From Saprospiraceae bacterium (GTDB lineage Bacteria > Bacteroidota > Bacteroidia > Chitinophagales > Saprospiraceae), in the NCBI GenBank assembly GCA_020627535.1, contig JAHDGU010000012.1, forward strand, positions 62,001-126,000: a stretch of 64,000 bases of DNA, read 5' to 3'. A model generated the notes under the pieces. The model saw only the letters and a program-made list of their open reading frames with translations, made no database searches and was not told the DNA's origin. This document shows, in pieces, positions 59,746 through 64,000 of the stretch. Within the stretch, counting starts at the first letter, position 1, and the number at the start of each line of letters is the position of its first letter. The position numbers were made by a program, and so were the translations under genes.

Positions 59746-61142
59746 TGCTACGGACTTTATATACGATCTCCGCAGTCCTGATCTGTGCTATGACTATGTC
59801 TGCTCAGTCGGGCGACTTACTCAGCTACGAGCAGTACATCCGTCAAGTGCTCATGCATCATCCTGTGGCCATTCAGTATCAGATGCTCGATCGGCAGTCT
59901 GAGCTTTATAAACTCAAGGCAAGAGGTGAGTTTGACCCCAAGCTGGCAGCCTACTACGATGAGAAAGAGTTTAAAGCAGAAAACTACTATGAGACTTTTG
60001 ATGCGCAGTTGAGCGTGCCCACAGCGACGGGCATAGACTTTAAGCTAGGCTATGAGATGACAGATGGAGCGTTTCTGGATCCCAATCAAAGCCTTCCGGC
60101 AAATGGATTGATCAATATCGGTGCCGAACTACCATTGCTGCAAGGCCTGATGTTTGACGAGAGGAGGCAGGTCCTGCGCCAAGCGGAGTTGCTCATAGAG
60201 GGTAACGAAGTAAAGCAAAGAGAAGGCTTGGCCAAGATACAGTGGGAGGCATCCAAGGCATACCTTGACTGGCAAGTTGCCCAGCAGTCAGTGCTCATCA
60301 ATCTCACTGCAGAGGAGCTGGCAGAGATACGTCTGGAAAACGTGATTGTGAGCTTTCGCACCGGCGAAGGCAGAGGGATAGACACAGTAGAGGCCAAGGC
60401 TAATTTGCTCAATCGGCAGCAACTTGTTCAGGAGTCACAGCTCATTTTGGCGCAAGCCAGAAGACAAGTAGAGCTCTATCTCTGGGCCAATGGACTCCAG
60501 CCGCTTGTCCTAGATCCACAAGCCAAGGCACAAGCACTGCAGGCAGAGTCCGCAGAGGCTCTCTTGGTCGAGATCAGAGCCAACAAGGATTCACTTCTCC
60601 GCAGAGTGCCAGCTATCCAGAGTATCGATATCGAGCGCAGATCCCTCGAGATTGATGAGCGACTAGCGAAGCAATATATGCTTCCAGACCTCAGAGTCAA
60701 GTGGAATACGCTCGTCACACCAGGAAGTGAAAAGTCTGTTCTCTCCTCTGTCAATGACTACAAAGTAGGTGTGAGTCTCTCCTATCCGCTTCTCAATAGG
60801 AAGGCACGAGGTGAGCTAGCTCTCAATCGACTAGACCAAGAGATGCTCGCCAATGAAAGCGTCTTTGTACAACAGAGTACCGAGATCTTGCTAGATCAAT
60901 TGATGCTAGAGATCAGTTCGCTCGCAGAGCAGGTAAGAATCCTCCAAGTATCTGTCGCTGAGATGCAAAAACTTCTCGAAGCGGAGCAAATCAAATTTGA
61001 AATTGGGGAGAGCTCCATCTTCCTCGTTAACTCTCGAGAGCTGAAGCTGCTCGAGACACAAATCAAGCTGCTGAAACTGCAAAAAGATTACAGTCTAGCC
61101 ACCTTTGATATCCGAGGACTCCTTGCGCTCGACTGGATCTAG
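59742..61142 (+). CDS. TolC-family outer-membrane efflux protein
   Basis: The 466-residue protein has a signal peptide (LYTISAVLICAMTMSAQ) and two OEP repeats with long helices (about 60-230 and about 260-440; EEMLANES, QVRILQVSVAEMQKLLEAEQIKFEIGES in pieces). It is the outer-membrane channel of the exporter. It converges on the sugar-isomerase gene with a 4 bp overlap. Confidence 0.9.
   Translation: MMLRTLYTISAVLICAMTMSAQSGDLLSYEQYIRQVLMHHPVAIQYQMLDRQSELYKLKARGEFDPKLAAYYDEKEFKAENYYETFDAQLSVPTATGIDFKLGYEMTDGAFLDPNQSLPANGLINIGAELPLLQGLMFDERRQVLRQAELLIEGNEVKQREGLAKIQWEASKAYLDWQVAQQSVLINLTAEELAEIRLENVIVSFRTGEGRGIDTVEAKANLLNRQQLVQESQLILAQARRQVELYLWANGLQPLVLDPQAKAQALQAESAEALLVEIRANKDSLLRRVPAIQSIDIERRSLEIDERLAKQYMLPDLRVKWNTLVTPGSEKSVLSSVNDYKVGVSLSYPLLNRKARGELALNRLDQEMLANESVFVQQSTEILLDQLMLEISSLAEQVRILQVSVAEMQKLLEAEQIKFEIGESSIFLVNSRELKLLETQIKLLKLQKDYSLATFDIRGLLALDWI
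60091..60104 (-). repeat. GNRA hairpin motif copy
   Basis: On the minus strand ATTT-GCC-GGAA-GGC in the TolC gene. Confidence 0.5.
60445..60458 (+). repeat. GNRA hairpin motif copy
   Basis: TTTT-GGC-GCAA-GCC in the TolC gene, second copy within this gene and on the opposite strand from the first. Confidence 0.55.
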
Positions 61143-61999
61143 ACATCACAGATTGCAATGGCCTCTTGCAGTGAGCCAAGCTTGTCTTCTGCCTTTGGGA
61201 TAAACTCCTGTGCTACGTAGCCCTTGAATCCTGTCTTGACGATGGCTTCCATGATGGCTGGGTAGTATAGCTCTTGTGTAGTGTCTATCTCATTGCGACC
61301 GGGCACACCAGCTGTATGATAGTGGCCAAAGTACTGGTGATGATCCTGTATGGTCCGTATGATATCACCTTCTTGGATCTGCATGTGGTAGATGTCGTAG
61401 AGCAACTTGAAGTTGTCTGAGCCAAGCTCTTTGCAGAGTTGGACTCCCCAGGCACTAGAATCACACATGTAGTCAGCGTGATCTACTTTGGAGTTGAAGA
61501 GCTCCATCTGTATGATGACGCCATGCTGCTCGGCCAATGGCATGATTTGTTTGAGTCCTGAGACACAGTTTTGCAGACCTACTTGATCATCCATGCCACG
61601 ACGATTGCCAGAGAAGCAAATGAGATTTTTGTATCCGGCTGCAGCGACCTTAGGAATCTGATCTGTGTATTTTTTAATGAGCTCTGGGTGATACTGAGGA
61701 TCATTCCAGCCTTCTGTGAGGCTGATCTCGGCACCATTGCACATACTGCATTCGATACCATGCTCTTTGAGGATAGGCCATTCTTTCTCTCCAATCAGAT
61801 CGATGGCGTGAATGCCCATATCCTTGAGTGCTGGTAGTAGCTCCTCAAGTGGAATATTATTGAAGCACCATCGACATGTCGAGTGATTGATATTGCCTTT
61901 GAGCACTGCATTCGCACTGTCTTGAGTGGAGCTAGCGCAAGATGCGACTGTGACTGCTGGAATGGCTGCACTTGTGAGTAAAAAATCTCTTCTTTTCAT
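61139..61999 (-). CDS. Tat-exported hydroxypyruvate-isomerase-like sugar isomerase
   Basis: The 286-residue TIM-barrel protein of the AP-endonuclease-2/sugar-isomerase type has a Tat-like lipoprotein signal (KRRDFLLTSAAIPAVTVASC) and motifs HAIDLIGEKEW, VIIQMELFNSKVDHADYM, KLLYDIYHMQIQEGD and GYVAQEFIP with metal-binding Glu, Asp and His. The exported location fits a periplasmic step on an oxidised sugar made by the adjacent oxidoreductase. Confidence 0.85.
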   Translation of the reverse strand: MKRRDFLLTSAAIPAVTVASCASSTQDSANAVLKGNINHSTCRWCFNNIPLEELLPALKDMGIHAIDLIGEKEWPILKEHGIECSMCNGAEISLTEGWNDPQYHPELIKKYTDQIPKVAAAGYKNLICFSGNRRGMDDQVGLQNCVSGLKQIMPLAEQHGVIIQMELFNSKVDHADYMCDSSAWGVQLCKELGSDNFKLLYDIYHMQIQEGDIIRTIQDHHQYFGHYHTAGVPGRNEIDTTQELYYPAIMEAIVKTGFKGYVAQEFIPKAEDKLGSLQEAIAICDV

Positions 62000-62017
62000 A
62001 ATGAAATCACTTGGATT

Positions 62018-62659
62018 TTATTCAGCCCATGCAGCGCCTACTTCTTCATATGGTAGACAACCGACCCATTCTCCTGGTACAGGTGCATAGGCGAGATGCT
62101 CTGTACCGATGAGCTCAGAGCAGAAGTATCCGGCTATGGCTTGCTCCTTTACCGACTTCAAGAATGCCATCATATGGTATCCATCGCGCGCCTTTGGATC
62201 CTCTGGAGCATCTCCCCAAAGTTGGTCGAACTTCTCTTTGAGTTCCTCCTTGTTCCATTTTCCTAGATGCTCCTGAAGTAGTCCTGTAAGTTCTTCGCGA
62301 TTGATATCATATTCTTCTTCCCCGGCATCGTTCTGCGAGTAGCTTGAGATCATCCTCTTGAAGACAGAGAGTCCAGCATTGAACTTGTCTTTCCCATTCT
62401 GATCATAAAAGTGGCCGATGATATCATCCATACGACGTATGGCGCCGGCTTCTTTTGCACCTGGTGTCTCCGTGGGAGGGAGTATGATGTCTGCCATCTC
62501 TTCGACCAAGGCTGCATCTTTTCCGTTAAAAAAGCTTGGCACCCAATCTGGTGCAGCGACCTCAGTTTTACATGATTGTAAGAATCCCATGAGCGCTGTT
62601 CCACTCACTGCGACACCCATTCCTAGTCCTATTGATTTTATCGCTGTTCTTCTCTTCAT
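62018..62659 (-). CDS. Gluconate-2-dehydrogenase subunit 3-family protein
   Basis: The 213-residue Tat-exported small subunit has a twin-Arg signal and lipobox (MKRRTAIKSIGLGMGVAVSG then FLQSC) and the family core DIILPPTETPGAKEAGAIRRMDDI in pieces (about 56-80). In this family it partners the GMC flavoprotein; the gene lies 3 bp after the oxidoreductase and 18 bp before the isomerase, all minus strand. Confidence 0.9.
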   Translation of the reverse strand: MKRRTAIKSIGLGMGVAVSGTALMGFLQSCKTEVAAPDWVPSFFNGKDAALVEEMADIILPPTETPGAKEAGAIRRMDDIIGHFYDQNGKDKFNAGLSVFKRMISSYSQNDAGEEEYDINREELTGLLQEHLGKWNKEELKEKFDQLWGDAPEDPKARDGYHMMAFLKSVKEQAIAGYFCSELIGTEHLAYAPVPGEWVGCLPYEEVGAAWAE

Positions 62660-62662
62660 CTT

Positions 62663-64000
62663 CTAGAGGTTTTGCTTATTGAGTTCTTCTACTGCGTGGT
62701 TAGCTGCCCTGGCTGTTAGAGCCATGTAGGTCAGTGATGGATTTTGGCAAGCAGCACTTGTCATACAAGCGCCATCCGTGACGAATACATTTTTGCAAGT
62801 GTGTACTTGATTCCACTTATTGAGCACAGAAGTTTTCGGGTCTTTCCCCATTCTAGCTGTTCCCATTTCATGGATTCCTAGACCCACGCCATAGGAATTG
62901 TCAAAGGTGTAGATATCCTTGAATCCTGCAGCTTCACACATCTCAGCTGCTTGCTCCTTCATGTCCTGACGCATCTTGAGTTCATTTTCTCTGATGCTTG
63001 TAGAGAATGTGATGGTTGGGAGTCCCCACTTATCCACTTTGTCATAGTTGAGCTCCATCATATTGTCATAGTATGGCAGCATCTCACCAAAGGCATTGAT
63101 GCCAAAGCTCCAATCGCCTGGATCGAATAGGCTATCCTTGAGTGCTCCTCCGATTCCTGCCTCAGCTACACCTCTCATCCAGTTGCCTCTCGAGGCACCT
63201 CCTTGATAGCCGTATCCTCTGAGAAAATCCACCTTGCCTGGAATGCCATCAATATTTCTAAATCGCGGGATGTAGATACCATTGGGCCGACGGCCTTTGT
63301 AGTACTTATCATGGTGACCCTCCCATCGTCCACCGGCTCCTACTTGGAAGTGGTGGTCCATAATATTGTGGCCTAGTTGCCCGCTCTGATTGCCCAAGCC
63401 ATCGGGATGTGCATCTGACTTGGAGTTCATCATGATCCAAGTAGAAGCTATTGCGGAGGCATTGAGGAAGACGATACGAGACTTGAAGTCATAGGTCTTC
63501 TTGTTCTCTGCATCGATGATGCGAACACCAGTGGCTTTTTGGGTATCCTTATCGACGATGACTTCAAAGACGATACTATTCGGCCTAAGCGTCATATTAC
63601 CAGTAGCCTCAGCTGCTGGTAGGGTAGAGGCATTACTACTGAAGTAGGCGCCAAAGGGGCAGCCTCTCATACAACGATTGCGAAACTTGCAAGTGCCACG
63701 ATCTCCGATGCCTTTGTCTCCTGTGATATGAGCTACACGGCCTATCGTCACGTTGCGACCCTTGAAGTTGGACTCCATGCCTTTTTTAAATTCTTCTTCC
63801 ACACATGTCAAGTCCATTGGTGGAAGAAACTTGCTATCAGGAAGTTGCTTGTAGCCTTCTGCTCTTCCACTGATACCTGCAAAGGACTCCACATGATCAT
63901 ACCACGGTGCTAGATCATCATAGCGGATAGGCCAGTCGATGCCTACGCCGTCTTTGGCATTGGCTTCAAAGTCTTGAGGTCCCCAGCGATAGCTCTGTCG
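62663..64000 (-). CDS. GMC-family oxidoreductase (N-terminus beyond the window)
   Basis: The frame runs off the right edge, so the FAD-binding N-terminus is missing. Visible parts are a Cys-rich region (GTCKFRNRCMRGCPFGAYFS), FLNASAIASTWIMMNS, GLGIHEMGTARMG with a catalytic-type His and NPSLTYMALTARAANHAVEEL. This is the large subunit of gluconate/glucoside-type dehydrogenases. With subunit 3 and a sugar isomerase it suggests oxidation of a sugar or glycoside in the periplasm (glucoside 3-dehydrogenase-like route is possible). Confidence 0.9.
   Translation of the reverse strand, partial: RQSYRWGPQDFEANAKDGVGIDWPIRYDDLAPWYDHVESFAGISGRAEGYKQLPDSKFLPPMDLTCVEEEFKKGMESNFKGRNVTIGRVAHITGDKGIGDRGTCKFRNRCMRGCPFGAYFSSNASTLPAAEATGNMTLRPNSIVFEVIVDKDTQKATGVRIIDAENKKTYDFKSRIVFLNASAIASTWIMMNSKSDAHPDGLGNQSGQLGHNIMDHHFQVGAGGRWEGHHDKYYKGRRPNGIYIPRFRNIDGIPGKVDFLRGYGYQGGASRGNWMRGVAEAGIGGALKDSLFDPGDWSFGINAFGEMLPYYDNMMELNYDKVDKWGLPTITFSTSIRENELKMRQDMKEQAAEMCEAAGFKDIYTFDNSYGVGLGIHEMGTARMGKDPKTSVLNKWNQVHTCKNVFVTDGACMTSAACQNPSLTYMALTARAANHAVEELNKQNL

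Noticed and set aside
1-64000. Mobile elements, prophage or CRISPR arrays
   Set aside because: No transposase, integrase, phage structural gene or spaced direct-repeat array was seen.

Overview
The window is a 64 kb piece of a chromosome from a member of the Bacteroidota. The evidence is a T9SS-type C-terminal sorting domain, TonB-dependent receptors, a HmuY-like protein, families typical of the phylum (DUF4270, DUF4290, DUF4834, DUF2723, a GYDIA-type GHMP kinase), -7 promoter boxes of the TAnnTTTG type and almost no Shine-Dalgarno sequences. The mevalonate genes and overall gene set would fit Saprospiria or a relative, but that placement is tentative. Both ends cut genes: the tail of an outer-membrane protein at the left and a GMC oxidoreductase at the right. 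No phage, IS element, rRNA or CRISPR array was found.

Layout. 0.4-5.6 kb: nadC, then a mevalonate/isoprenoid run (type 2 IPP isomerase, class II HMG-CoA reductase, GHMP kinase, ferredoxin-NADP reductase-like protein). 5.6-7.9 kb: ECF sigma factor overlapping a membrane-anchored protein with a C-terminal barrel-like domain. 8-13 kb: OsmC, DUF429 and photolyase-like genes and a large GAF-type protein, all on the minus strand. 13-21.8 kb: PfkB kinase, rlmN, histidine kinase overlapping a TonB receptor, trmB, thiL and a 52-residue DUF4834-like protein. 22-30.8 kb: DUF2723 membrane protein, methyltransferase, rpiB, M28 peptidase, Nfu, inositol-monophosphatase-like protein, MacB-like permease. 30.8-34.2 kb: HmuY/HmuR-like haem pair. 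34.4-36.6 kb: asnB divergent from an AsnC/Lrp regulator. 36.65-36.91 kb: two tRNAs. 37-44.8 kb: DUF819, starch-synthase-like protein, DUF4270, glmS, DUF4290, murA. 44.9-47.7 kb: a second ECF sigma cassette. 47.7-54.1 kb: polyprenyl synthase, hydrolase, purQ, DsbD-alpha and DsbD. 54.1-55.0 kb: an Xre-RES toxin-antitoxin pair with twin operators. 55.0-61.1 kb: a TetR-controlled exporter operon (HPF-like protein, ABC protein with a degenerate nucleotide-binding domain, HlyD, hotdog thioesterase, TolC). 61.1-64 kb: a Tat-exported sugar-oxidation cluster.

The most unusual signal is not a gene. A short motif, T-tract + 3-4 bp stem + GNRA-type tetraloop + matching stem (typified by TTTTGGCGAAAGCC), recurs about twenty times on both strands, inside and between genes and in different reading frames. 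Stem pairs change together, and the loop varies within GAAA, GGAA, GTAA and GCAA. This points to a nucleic-acid-level element that I cannot match to a described family. Other leads are the duplicated TetR operator, the Xre-RES operator pair, the ABC protein that keeps only its Walker A, a GHMP kinase with no normal start codon, and a MurA with Asp at the fosfomycin-target Cys position.
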